The notes beneath the pieces were generated by a model, which was not told the DNA's origin, did not search any database, and saw only the letters and a program-made list of their open reading frames with translations. A stretch of DNA of 64,000 nucleotides from JAKFWF01 sp031429105. Its GTDB lineage: Bacteria; Pseudomonadota; Alphaproteobacteria; Rhizobiales; Hyphomicrobiaceae. Below, piece after piece: positions 1 to 8,014 of this stretch. The stretch lies in the NCBI GenBank assembly GCA_031429105.1, contig JANOYV010000090.1, positions 20,894-84,893 of the forward strand, read 5' to 3'. Position numbers and translations under genes: made by a program. Position 1 is the stretch's first letter; each line of letters opens with the position of its first letter.

Positions 1-1
1 C

Positions 2-988
2 GATCCGTCGATCATCCCTGCACCCGCAGAACCGGCAGATGACCGCAGTGCCGCGCCGCCGTCACGACCAGGCGCTTTTTCCGGGCCGGGCCGGGCCGAT
101 CTTGCACGCGGATTTGCATGGGGATCGATGTTCGTCGCTGGCGCCTTGTCACTTGCTGGGCTCGCTGCCAGTTTGTCATTCGCCAACTTTGTGACGGTGG
201 CCTTCCAGCGCGACGATTGGATCGGCTGGACGGCAGTCGGGTTGGCTGGGGTTGTCGCGTTGGCTGGCATGGTGATACTCGGTCGGGAGTTGGTCGGATA
301 CTGGCGACTGCGACGCTTGGGCGAACTGCGCAAAACCGCTGATCGTGTGCTGCTTAAGCCCGATCTGAAAGCGGAAGCGGACATTGCACAACGCTTGATC
401 CAGTTGCTTGATGGGCGACCTCAAATGACTTGGTCGCTCGCCCGCTTCCGTGAGCACCGCCGTGATGTGCACGACCCAGGCGATCTCTTAGCATTGGCTG
501 ATCGGGAACTTATCGCCCCGATCGATAACGAGGCCCGACGACTGGTCATGAGCAGCTGCAAACGGGTTGCAGCCGTGACGGCGATGTCGCCCTGGGCGTT
601 GATCGCGTTTGGCTTCGTGACAGTTGAGAGTTTGCGAATGATGCGCAAGCTTGCCTCTCTCTATGGGGGACGGCCGGGCTTTCTGGGTACGGTCAAACTT
701 GCGCGGGTTGTGGTTGGCAACTTGATTGCATCGGGTGGTGTCGCACTGACCGACGACCTGCTAGGCCAATTCATCGGTCAGGATGTCTTGCGTCGCCTAT
801 CCCGCCGATTGGGCGAAGGGGCCTTCAACGGCGCCCTCGTTGCCCGTCTGGGCACCGCTGCCATCGAGGTTGCGCGCCCCTTGCCGTTTATCGAAACAAC
901 GCCGGTTCGCGCGCGCGATTTCGTAGCGGAGTTGTTTCGCAAAGGCCCACCGACGGCAGCGGAATCACCTAAAGATAAGCAATCATAG
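2..988 (+). CDS. YcjF/TIGR01620-like DUF697 membrane protein (5' end outside window)
   Basis: The reading frame is open from the window edge, so the N-terminus is missing. The visible part begins with a Pro/Ala-rich stretch, then two adjacent hydrophobic segments (about bases 128-200 and 215-290), a charged helical region, and a C-terminal half with further hydrophobic stretches around SPWALIAFGFVTVESLRM. This layout matches the YcjF family of inner-membrane proteins (DUF697, TIGR01620), whose role is not settled; relatives often sit beside a YcjX-like GTPase, which would lie upstream of this window. It ends 4 bases before the convergent opgH gene. The internal ATG at 128 is unlikely to be the real start because the frame continues upstream without a stop. 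Confidence 0.72.
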   Translation, partial: DPSIIPAPAEPADDRSAAPPSRPGAFSGPGRADLARGFAWGSMFVAGALSLAGLAASLSFANFVTVAFQRDDWIGWTAVGLAGVVALAGMVILGRELVGYWRLRRLGELRKTADRVLLKPDLKAEADIAQRLIQLLDGRPQMTWSLARFREHRRDVHDPGDLLALADRELIAPIDNEARRLVMSSCKRVAAVTAMSPWALIAFGFVTVESLRMMRKLASLYGGRPGFLGTVKLARVVVGNLIASGGVALTDDLLGQFIGQDVLRRLSRRLGEGAFNGALVARLGTAAIEVARPLPFIETTPVRARDFVAELFRKGPPTAAESPKDKQS

Positions 989-992
989 ACTT

Positions 993-2900
993 CTACGTCT
1001 GTGCGCCCGCCGCAAGCTTGCGCTCCCAGACCAGTGCAAGTTCGTCGACGCGCCGCAAAATCGCCGGCGGGTCGCGATCCTCCATTGTCGCAAGCAACCA
1101 GCTCAGGGTCGGTCCAGCCGTCCTGGCCGTGACCCAGCTCAGCCCCGCTGACAGCAACAATCCGAGCAGAATGGGGGCGGTCCATGCCATCAGGCTGTAG
1201 GACACGACATAGCAGATCAAAGCCGCTGCAATCCCAAGCGCGATGTGCCAGCGATGAAACAACACCGCATCGGTGATACGCACCCGTCCGTCATCCCGGC
1301 GCTGCGCGCTCCAACCGGCGTCACGACCAACCAATATTTGGGCCACAGCAGACGTTTGGGTTACCATCAAGATTGGCGCGAACAGCATTGAATAGATGGT
1401 TTCCGTTGCGACGCCCGCGACCGCGCGCGCTGCCGCCATCGGGTGTGCCGCCCGCCGGGCCCGCTCAATCTCCAAAATGAGCCCGAGCACTTTGGGCAAA
1501 AGCACGACGGCCATTGTTGCCATGAACAACCGAAAGGCAGCGCCCGGATCGATCACCGGCCAAATCGGGATCAACGATTTAGCATCACGAAAATAGCTGG
1601 GCACCAACTGTTGACCCTGCAGCGCAAGGACCAGTCCAACGATCAACGATAGTGCCCAAATCGCCGATACGGCATAGGCACAAATCCCCATCCCAAGATG
1701 GATGCGCCCCATGGCCGTCAGACCAGGTTTCGTGACGATTGCAAGATGCTGCAGATTACCCTGCGCCCAGCGCCTGTCCCGAACCGCCAACTCAAGCAAC
1801 CCGGGCGGCGCCCCCTCGTAGGAGCCTTGGATCGTCGGGGCCATGTGCACTTCCCACCCGGCGCGCTGCAACAAAACGGCCTCGACAAAATCATGGCTGA
1901 GGATGTTACCGCCAAACGGTGCCTGGCCTGGCAACTCGGGCAAACCGGCTGCTGTCGCAAACGCTGCCGTTCGAATAATCGCGTTGTGGCCCCAATAGTT
2001 GCCCTGGTGGCGATGCCAAACGGCCAAGCCGACGGAAACGGCTGGACCATACGTGCCAGCCGCAAACTGCTGCAGCTTCTGGAACGTCGTGCGACCACCG
2101 GCTAGTTTCGGCACGGTCTGGATCAAGCCGACCCGGGGGCGCAGTTGCATGGCGCCTGCAAGCCGAACGAGCGTATCACCCGACATGACACTATCAGCAT
2201 CGAGGATAACGAACGTCTGATAAGCACCGCCAAAACGTTCAAGCCAAGCCTTGATGTTGCCAGCTTTTTTGGCCGTGTTTTGCGCCCGCCGCCGATAGTA
2301 TACATTGGCATGATCGGTAAGGGCCTGGCTCAGTTGCCGGTACGCATCGGCTTCACTGGCGGCCGCTATCGCATCACGCGTATCGCTTAGAATAAAAACG
2401 TCGAAGCGGTCGCTCGCATCATGAGCGCTGAGGTCTTCAACGATGGCGTTGATACAGGCGGCGATTCGGGCAGGTGCCTCCTGGTAGACGGGAAACAGCA
2501 AAGCCGTGCGTGTGCCTGTGGCCAAGACCGCATTTGCCGCTGGCAACTCGATTGATGGATCGTGATCGCGTGCAAACAAGGGCAGAAATCCCATCGCTGC
2601 CGAAAGCGACCCAAACGCGATCCAGCTGAACGTCAACGTGGAAAAAATCAGAAATAGAAACTGGATCGGCGTCATCCTGACGAATGACAAAACAGAATAA
2701 AGTTCAACTGCAAAGGCGACCGTCAGAAGGCTACCGCCAAACAGCAACGCGGCGCGCGGCACCCATAACCCCGGATCATCGCTGGAAGGGGCGACCTCGA
2801 TTGAATGGTCGAAATTTTGGTCCGGGACTGGTAAAGCGCGCTCCGCTGGTAACCAGCAAGGTCCGATGTCACGCGGTTGCTCCGCCCCATCAGCGCTCAT
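993..2900 (-). CDS. opgH: Glucans biosynthesis glucosyltransferase H
   Basis: An inner-membrane family 2 glycosyltransferase that polymerises the backbone of osmoregulated periplasmic glucans from UDP-glucose. The 635-residue product has N-terminal membrane helices, a cytoplasmic catalytic domain with the DAD metal-binding motif (LDADSVMSG) and the RRW motif (DRRWAQGN), then several C-terminal helices. I chose the ATG at 2900 because it overlaps the opgG stop as ATGA, implying translational coupling; an upstream in-frame start at 2978 would lie inside opgG. It is shorter than the roughly 850-residue E. coli OpgH, mainly at the N-terminus, as in many alphaproteobacteria. Family assignment is firm; the glucan structure made here cannot be read from sequence. 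Confidence 0.93.
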   Translation of the reverse strand: MSADGAEQPRDIGPCWLPAERALPVPDQNFDHSIEVAPSSDDPGLWVPRAALLFGGSLLTVAFAVELYSVLSFVRMTPIQFLFLIFSTLTFSWIAFGSLSAAMGFLPLFARDHDPSIELPAANAVLATGTRTALLFPVYQEAPARIAACINAIVEDLSAHDASDRFDVFILSDTRDAIAAASEADAYRQLSQALTDHANVYYRRRAQNTAKKAGNIKAWLERFGGAYQTFVILDADSVMSGDTLVRLAGAMQLRPRVGLIQTVPKLAGGRTTFQKLQQFAAGTYGPAVSVGLAVWHRHQGNYWGHNAIIRTAAFATAAGLPELPGQAPFGGNILSHDFVEAVLLQRAGWEVHMAPTIQGSYEGAPPGLLELAVRDRRWAQGNLQHLAIVTKPGLTAMGRIHLGMGICAYAVSAIWALSLIVGLVLALQGQQLVPSYFRDAKSLIPIWPVIDPGAAFRLFMATMAVVLLPKVLGLILEIERARRAAHPMAAARAVAGVATETIYSMLFAPILMVTQTSAVAQILVGRDAGWSAQRRDDGRVRITDAVLFHRWHIALGIAAALICYVVSYSLMAWTAPILLGLLLSAGLSWVTARTAGPTLSWLLATMEDRDPPAILRRVDELALVWERKLAAGAQT

Positions 2901-4456
2901 GCCTTGGTCCAACGGTAGAGCCAACTTTCGGAAATCGGTTGTTCGTTCATGCGCAGGAACAATCGAAGCTCGACCCATTCGGAGGCTGCAGGTTGCAATT
3001 CAAACGTGCATCGCAGACCGCCGATATCGCCATGTCGCTGCACCAGCACATTGGTGACTGTGGCCCCACCACTTGCGCTAATGTCAGCCACCGGCAGGTC
3101 CTTTAAGTCCTTGACCCCAGGTCCGTCAAAGTCGATCGAAAAAACGACCGCACCCTTGCGGGTGAGCCCAACCCGTGTCTTGCGGACGCGCCCACCCGTC
3201 CATGCCACCGGCACGGCGTCGCCCCAATGGAGGCGATAGGCCAGTTTGTAGGGCTTTTCTGCTTCGATCGGCTTCGTCGGTCGCCAAAACACGGTAATAT
3301 TGTCGTGGATTTCGTCTTCAGCTGGGATTTCGAAGAGTTCAACCGCCCCATCTCCCCACGCGCCCTTCGGCTCGACCCAAACCGTGGGACGGCGCTCAAA
3401 GCGGCCATCCAAGTCCTCGAAGTTGTTGAAGCTGCGATCACGCTGGCTTAGGCCAAAGCCTTTCGGGTCTCGATCAACGAACGCGCTGGTTTGCAGTTTG
3501 CGCGGGTTGGTCAGTGGCCGCCACAAGCGCTCACCCTTGCCATTGAGAATGGCGAGCCCCTCACTATCGTGCACGGACGGACGCAAATCGTTGCCGTTCC
3601 GACGCGAAGCCGACCCGTGCAGGAACATGCTCGTCAGCGGCGCAAGCCCCAAGAATTGAATTTCGCGCCGAGGGAACAGCGTCAACTCCACGTCGATCAC
3701 CGTGGTTGTTCCAGGCCCGATGACAAAACGATAAGCGCCCGTTGTCGACGGCGAGTCGAGCAAAGCCTGCACAACGATTTCTGTTGCTCCAGGCTTTGGC
3801 TTTTCAATCCAAAACGCGCGAAACAGCGGTACTTCTTCGCCGCCCGGCCGACCTGTGTTGACAGCTAATCCGCGCGCCGACAAACCGTAGCTTTGCCCCC
3901 GACCGACGCTGCGAAAGAAACTCGCGCCTTGGAAGACTGCGTATTCGTCGAAGAAGTCTGATCGATTGATCGGGCCATGCACTCTGAAACCGGAAAAAGC
4001 AAACGGTGCTCCCTGGGGCGCATTGGGGATTTGACCACCGACTGTGAAGAGAGTGCCGTCCGCCTTCAAAGCGCGCGCCCGCCCGCCTTCGACGACAAAA
4101 ATATCGACCGGCGCATCGTAAAGCCAGCCATAAGCGAATAACTGCAATTCCGCATCGAGTTTCTCGCCGCGCCACAAGCCTTGATCGGCCCTGAAGCGAA
4201 TATCGCGGTACTGTTCGGCTGAAAGTTTGCTGAAAGGCTCTGGAACATCCACTTTTGGCTTCTGGAATGGGCGAACCGCCAGCGCTTGCGCCAGCTTGCC
4301 AACATGGTCAGGACTCAACACATCGCCCGTGTCAGTGCTCGTGCCTTGCGCATGCGCCGAAGCAAGCCCCCCCAACATATCCAGCGTCGCCTGCAACAGC
4401 ATCGTTGAAGCCCCAGCCCCCACGACCGACCGCCGACTTAACCGCTTCCCTGACAT
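2897..4456 (-). CDS. opgG: Periplasmic glucan biosynthesis protein, OpgG/OpgD family
   Basis: This periplasmic partner of OpgH helps build or branch the glucan backbone after export. The 519-residue protein starts with a twin-arginine signal (SRRSVVGAG at residues 7-15, then a hydrophobic run ending in SAHAQG), so it should leave the cell folded through Tat. The remainder is the MdoG domain, with the conserved opening YRDIRFR. In E. coli OpgG uses Sec and the paralogue OpgD uses Tat, so the signal here is OpgD-like while the position upstream of opgH is opgG-like. The stop codon overlaps the opgH start by four bases. Calling it opgG rather than opgD rests on gene order. Confidence 0.9.
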   Translation of the reverse strand: MSGKRLSRRSVVGAGASTMLLQATLDMLGGLASAHAQGTSTDTGDVLSPDHVGKLAQALAVRPFQKPKVDVPEPFSKLSAEQYRDIRFRADQGLWRGEKLDAELQLFAYGWLYDAPVDIFVVEGGRARALKADGTLFTVGGQIPNAPQGAPFAFSGFRVHGPINRSDFFDEYAVFQGASFFRSVGRGQSYGLSARGLAVNTGRPGGEEVPLFRAFWIEKPKPGATEIVVQALLDSPSTTGAYRFVIGPGTTTVIDVELTLFPRREIQFLGLAPLTSMFLHGSASRRNGNDLRPSVHDSEGLAILNGKGERLWRPLTNPRKLQTSAFVDRDPKGFGLSQRDRSFNNFEDLDGRFERRPTVWVEPKGAWGDGAVELFEIPAEDEIHDNITVFWRPTKPIEAEKPYKLAYRLHWGDAVPVAWTGGRVRKTRVGLTRKGAVVFSIDFDGPGVKDLKDLPVADISASGGATVTNVLVQRHGDIGGLRCTFELQPAASEWVELRLFLRMNEQPISESWLYRWTKA

Positions 4457-4711
4457 CGCGTTCTAACCAAGCTTCCGATTCAACAATAATGCAGCGGTCG
4501 CTGCGGCATTCTTCCGACTCACTGTCCCCGCCGCGCAGCTCTACAGGGCAGCCAGTGCCAGAATTGCGGCACCGCAGCAAACTAAGCGATGCAGTCCGAT
4601 CACAGCTGGATAACTGCAACAATCCCCGGCCTTGCGGTTCGGTTGCTGCGATATAGAGTCAACGCGACCACCGCAACGAGTAATCCAGCTAGTGTAAAGG
4701 TGTGCACCATT

Positions 4712-5134
4712 ATGCCCATTCAGGAACAGACGATGATCGACGCGATCATGCACTTGCGTGGTCAGATTGACTTCCTCTGGCAGTTCTTTGTCACTGTGCA
4801 ATTGGCATTGTTCGCGCTGATTTTCATATATGACGAAGCAGTTGACAGCCTCAACGGTTTGGCCCGGGTGCTCGCCTTGTTCGGGCTCGGAATGTTCAGC
4901 TGGATCAATGGGAACGCGTTACGTGGCGCCTACCGGTTGATTGCCGCAGTTCATGAGCAATACAAGTTCGACTATGGCCAGGTCGGCCGCTTCAAGCCGG
5001 CCTTCCAACAAGCATTCGTTGACGCAAATTACGCGGGTCGCGATGAAATGGTTCTCTTAACCCACAGCGTGGCCTTTGCGGTCGTTGCCTTGGCGCTCTT
5101 GTTTCCAAGTTTCATTCAGCATCGGCGGCACTGA
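4712..5134 (+). CDS. Small three-helix membrane protein, unknown function
   Basis: A 140-residue protein that I do not recognise. It has an N-terminal amphipathic stretch, hydrophobic segments near residues 24-41 (FFVTVQLALFALIFIY) and 52-66 (LARVLALFGLGMFSW), a soluble middle with aromatic and basic residues, and a C-terminal helix (HSVAFAVVALALLFPSF). I preferred the ATG at 4712 because residues encoded upstream of it do not look like a natural N-terminus, and an AAAGG lies about 14 bases upstream. The 255 bases between opgG and this gene contain nothing I can identify. No family or function is assigned. Confidence 0.6.
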   Translation: MPIQEQTMIDAIMHLRGQIDFLWQFFVTVQLALFALIFIYDEAVDSLNGLARVLALFGLGMFSWINGNALRGAYRLIAAVHEQYKFDYGQVGRFKPAFQQAFVDANYAGRDEMVLLTHSVAFAVVALALLFPSFIQHRRH

Positions 5135-5429
5135 TCCGGTTGCGACAATTTGCTACACTTGGATTCGGACCTTAGGTTCTGCAGTCGGAATTTTTCGCAT
5201 CGCGTTTTTTGAACCGCGTTTTATTTCAACTCTGGTTAATGATCGAAATTGCATACCCAATTGCCAACAAAGCTCCACAGCGTGCCAGAACAAGCACGGA
5301 ATATAGTGTGGCTAAACTTGATTGAACGAACAATACTGCGTTCGGGGGCATCGTTGATGTGCAGATCGTGCAGCAAAACCCAATTTGATCGGCGTCAACA
5401 ATTTGCAGATTGTGTGATTGGAGGGGGGC

Positions 5430-5645
5430 GTGAATCTAACTCCACGGGAGATCGAAGTCCTCAGATGGATCGCGACTGGTAAATCAGATTGGCAGATTGG
5501 CCAAATCCTGAGCATTTCAGACAAAACAGTGAATTTTCATGTCGAAAACATGAAGCGGAAGTTGGGCGTCGCCACCCGCATTCAAGTGGTGGTCCAGGCC
5601 GTCCACGAAGGTAAGATCTACCCGGACCCAAATACTGCAGCGTGA
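5430..5645 (+). CDS. Solo LuxR-type helix-turn-helix protein
   Basis: A 71-residue protein consisting almost entirely of a GerE/LuxR DNA-binding domain: NLTPREIEVLRWIATGKSD, then the recognition-helix region ISDKTVNFHVENMKRKLGV, then TRIQVVVQAV. The GTG at 5430 is preferred because a strong GGAGG lies five bases upstream; the TTG at 5418 would place that site inside the gene. There is no autoinducer-binding, receiver or other sensory domain, and I saw no remnant of one in the 280 bases upstream. It should bind DNA as a dimer but has no visible input. The stop codon overlaps a possible GTG start of the next frame (GTGA at 5642), hinting at co-transcription with the VWA gene. Confidence 0.78.
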   Translation: MNLTPREIEVLRWIATGKSDWQIGQILSISDKTVNFHVENMKRKLGVATRIQVVVQAVHEGKIYPDPNTAA

Positions 5646-5719
5646 GTGGTGTTTTTGCTCCCTTCGCCGTGGTACGGAATGATCCGCCTCGAACGAACCA
5701 TCGATCCGCCTGGAACGAA

Positions 5720-6895
5720 ATGCTGATTTCTTTTTTTACGGAATTGCGAACGGCAAAAGTACCGGTGTCGGTCACTGAGTACTTGGCACTGATGCAGGCC
5801 ATGGATAGCGAACTCGCACAGGGCAGCATCGAAAAGTTCTATTACCTTGCACGCACGTGCCTAGTTAAGGACGAGCGTCATCTCGACCGATTTGATCAGG
5901 TTTTCAGTCGTGTTTTCAAAGGTCTTCAAGCAACCGACGAGGCAATCAACGCGACCATCCCTGAGGAGTGGCTGAGAACCATTTCAGCCCTGCATTTGTC
6001 CGAACAGGAAAAGCGCCGCATCGAAGCGCTCGGTGGCTGGGACAAGATTATGGAGGAACTGCGTAAGCGTCTGGCCGAGCAAAAGGGGCGTCACCAAGGC
6101 GGATCGAAATGGATCGGCACCGGGGGCACTTCGCCGTATGGGGCAGACGGCTACAACCCCGCCGGCGTCCGGATCGGGCAAAAAGCAAATCGGAACAATC
6201 GCGCCATCAAAGTGTGGGATCAGCGCGAATACCAGGATCTTGATGATGGCGTTGCACTTGGAACCCGCAACATAAAGATTGCTCTGAGACGTCTACGGAA
6301 ATTCGCTCGCGATGGCGCGCCCGAGGAATTGGACCTCGATGGCACCATCAAAGGCACAGCGCATAAGGGCTATTTGGACATTCACCTGCGGCCTGAGCGA
6401 CGCAACACGGTTAAAGTGCTGCTTTTGTTGGACGTCGGCGGCTCGATGGACTGGCACATAGAAACAGCGGCTCAACTGTTTTCGGCCGCACGCACCGAGT
6501 TCAAGCATCTGGAATTCTTCTACTTCCATAATTGCCCCTATGAATTTCTTTGGAAGGACAATAGCCGCCGCTGGACAGACCGCACGCCCACGCACGAGGT
6601 GTTGCGGACATTCCCAGCCGATTACAAACTGATCTTCGTTGGCGATGCGTCGATGAGCCCATACGAGATTTCTGTGCCCGGTGGCTCCGTTGAGCATATG
6701 AATGAGGAGCCGGGTGCTGCTTGGCTCAAGCGCATGACGGATGTTTATGAACGCAGCGTGTGGCTAAACCCGGTTGCTGCCGATACCTGGGGATGGACTC
6801 CGTCGATCCGCATGATCCGCGAGTTGATGCACAACCGCATGTTCCCGCTAACGATTGGCGGCATTGAATCGGCCATGCGGGCCTTGACGCGATAA
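5720..6895 (+). CDS. CoxE-like von Willebrand factor A domain protein
   Basis: A 391-residue cytoplasmic VWA protein of the CoxE-like family. The N-terminal region (FFTELRTAKVPVSVTEYLAL) is the standard opening of this family, supporting the ATG at 5720; a GTG at 5642 overlapping the previous stop would add 26 unconserved residues. A charged Gly-rich linker (GRHQGGSKWIGTGGTSPYG, around residues 124-142) follows, then the VWA fold from about residue 232 with MIDAS-like DVGGSMD (Asp238, Ser242; Gly in place of the middle Ser). Family members usually work with a MoxR-type AAA+ ATPase in metalloenzyme maturation, but no such ATPase is in this window. The client is unknown. Confidence 0.83.
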   Translation: MLISFFTELRTAKVPVSVTEYLALMQAMDSELAQGSIEKFYYLARTCLVKDERHLDRFDQVFSRVFKGLQATDEAINATIPEEWLRTISALHLSEQEKRRIEALGGWDKIMEELRKRLAEQKGRHQGGSKWIGTGGTSPYGADGYNPAGVRIGQKANRNNRAIKVWDQREYQDLDDGVALGTRNIKIALRRLRKFARDGAPEELDLDGTIKGTAHKGYLDIHLRPERRNTVKVLLLLDVGGSMDWHIETAAQLFSAARTEFKHLEFFYFHNCPYEFLWKDNSRRWTDRTPTHEVLRTFPADYKLIFVGDASMSPYEISVPGGSVEHMNEEPGAAWLKRMTDVYERSVWLNPVAADTWGWTPSIRMIRELMHNRMFPLTIGGIESAMRALTR

Positions 6896-6973
6896 GTCGC
6901 GATAAACAGCAATCTTGATCACATCACACCGCGATGGATTGACGGCACCCCCATTTTCGGACCACCTAGCCCC

Positions 6974-7522
6974 ATGAAAACAGGAATCAAAATTCTTGGC
7001 CTTGCCCTCGTCGCAGTGCACCTTGGTGGTTGCGGCAGCGGGGGTAGCGGCTTGGGTCTGAGCACCGGGTCACTATTTGCCGGTGGAAAAGCTGAAAGTG
7101 TAGCTACAGCCGCACCTATCGAAACGCCAAGTATGCGTGCAGCGCAAGTGGCCGCCGTTTCAGCGCGCAGCGCAAAGTGTGGCTATAACTACGATCCAAC
7201 GCGTTTAAAATCAGGCTTTCTCGCGTCCGAAGCACAATCTGGCGCCGCCGCCGACATGGCGAAACTCGAACGCGAGTACGACGCCATTCGGGTCAAAGTG
7301 GCAGCAGCAATCGCAGCCGACCCTGAATTTTGCACTGAAGTAAAAACACGGAGCATTAAGGCCGACCTGACGCGGCATATGGCTGGCGATTACTCAGCAC
7401 CAGTCAATAAAAGTGCTATCGATGAACGATTGCTCGCTTCGGGTCCACGCACGCGGGAAGTTTTGAATCCAGAGTTCCTCAACGACAAATATGCATCAAA
7501 GACCAAGCGCGTTGAAGAATAA
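6974..7522 (+). CDS. Putative lipoprotein, unknown function
   Basis: A 182-residue protein with a lipoprotein signal: basic MKTGIK, a hydrophobic core and the lipobox LGGC with the acylated Cys at residue 20, followed by a Gly/Ser-rich spacer. The body contains two widely separated cysteines (in SAKCGYNYD and DPEFCTEV) that could form a disulfide, and a helical region around LEREYDAIRVKVAAAI. I do not recognise the family. Alphaproteobacteria carry many short lipoproteins of this type. The gene lies 78 bases after the VWA gene on the same strand, so joint transcription is possible but unproven. Confidence 0.62.
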   Translation: MKTGIKILGLALVAVHLGGCGSGGSGLGLSTGSLFAGGKAESVATAAPIETPSMRAAQVAAVSARSAKCGYNYDPTRLKSGFLASEAQSGAAADMAKLEREYDAIRVKVAAAIAADPEFCTEVKTRSIKADLTRHMAGDYSAPVNKSAIDERLLASGPRTREVLNPEFLNDKYASKTKRVEE

Positions 7523-7555
7523 CTGGCTCGACACAGCGTCTGGACCGTGTTGTTG

Positions 7556-7921
7556 ATGTTGCAGCAACTGCTTCTCGCGGAGGTCATTTTAAAAGGCAGC
7601 GCGGGCATTGTCCTCGCGCTGGGTCCAGGTCACGCTTCCGCGATGTTGGGGATGCCATCAGTCGGCAACGGGTTCTGGTCGCGAATGGTCGGGGCCCTTT
7701 TGCTTGGCCTGACCGCGGCTCTCCTCTTCCAAGGCATGGTCCCTTCGGTGCGGATGATCACACCGGCCGGACTGATCGCAATTAATCTTTTCGGCGCGGG
7801 CATGATCGTTAGCTTGCTGGTCCTGGGAAAGGCTTCCTTAACCCGCCGGGGCAACGTCCTACTTTGGGTCATTGCCATCAACTTAGGCTTGCTCAGCCTG
7901 TTTGAAATTTCCTTTATTTGA
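7556..7921 (+). CDS. Small four-helix membrane protein, unknown function
   Basis: A 121-residue hydrophobic protein with four likely membrane helices (AEVILKGSAGIVLALG, MVGALLLGLTAALLFQGM, AGLIAINLFGAGMIVSLLVLG, VLLWVIAINLGLLSLFEI). The track of start codons here is GTG TTG TTG ATG from 7547; I take the ATG at 7556. No known family comes to mind. It begins 33 bases after the lipoprotein stop and could be co-transcribed with it. Confidence 0.55.
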   Translation: MLQQLLLAEVILKGSAGIVLALGPGHASAMLGMPSVGNGFWSRMVGALLLGLTAALLFQGMVPSVRMITPAGLIAINLFGAGMIVSLLVLGKASLTRRGNVLLWVIAINLGLLSLFEISFI

Positions 7922-8014
7922 TTGGTTAGCAGCGGTTCGCGCTGACCGTCCCCTGGCACGCGACTTGCTCCCATTTCGAGCAGGATCAAGTTGTTGAGAC
8001 GGGGATAGACTGCA

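Noticed and set aside
778..1185. Reverse-strand 135-codon frame across the YcjF-like/opgH junction
   Set aside because: It overlaps two well-supported genes in other frames and shows only Arg/Gly-rich shadow composition.
2901..2978. Upstream start that would lengthen OpgH by 26 residues
   Set aside because: It lies inside opgG, and the ATGA overlap at 2897-2900 gives a better start.
5642..5719. GTG start for the VWA protein overlapping the LuxR stop
   Set aside because: The family's conserved N-terminus begins at the ATG at 5720, and there is no ribosome site before the GTG. Kept only as an alternative.
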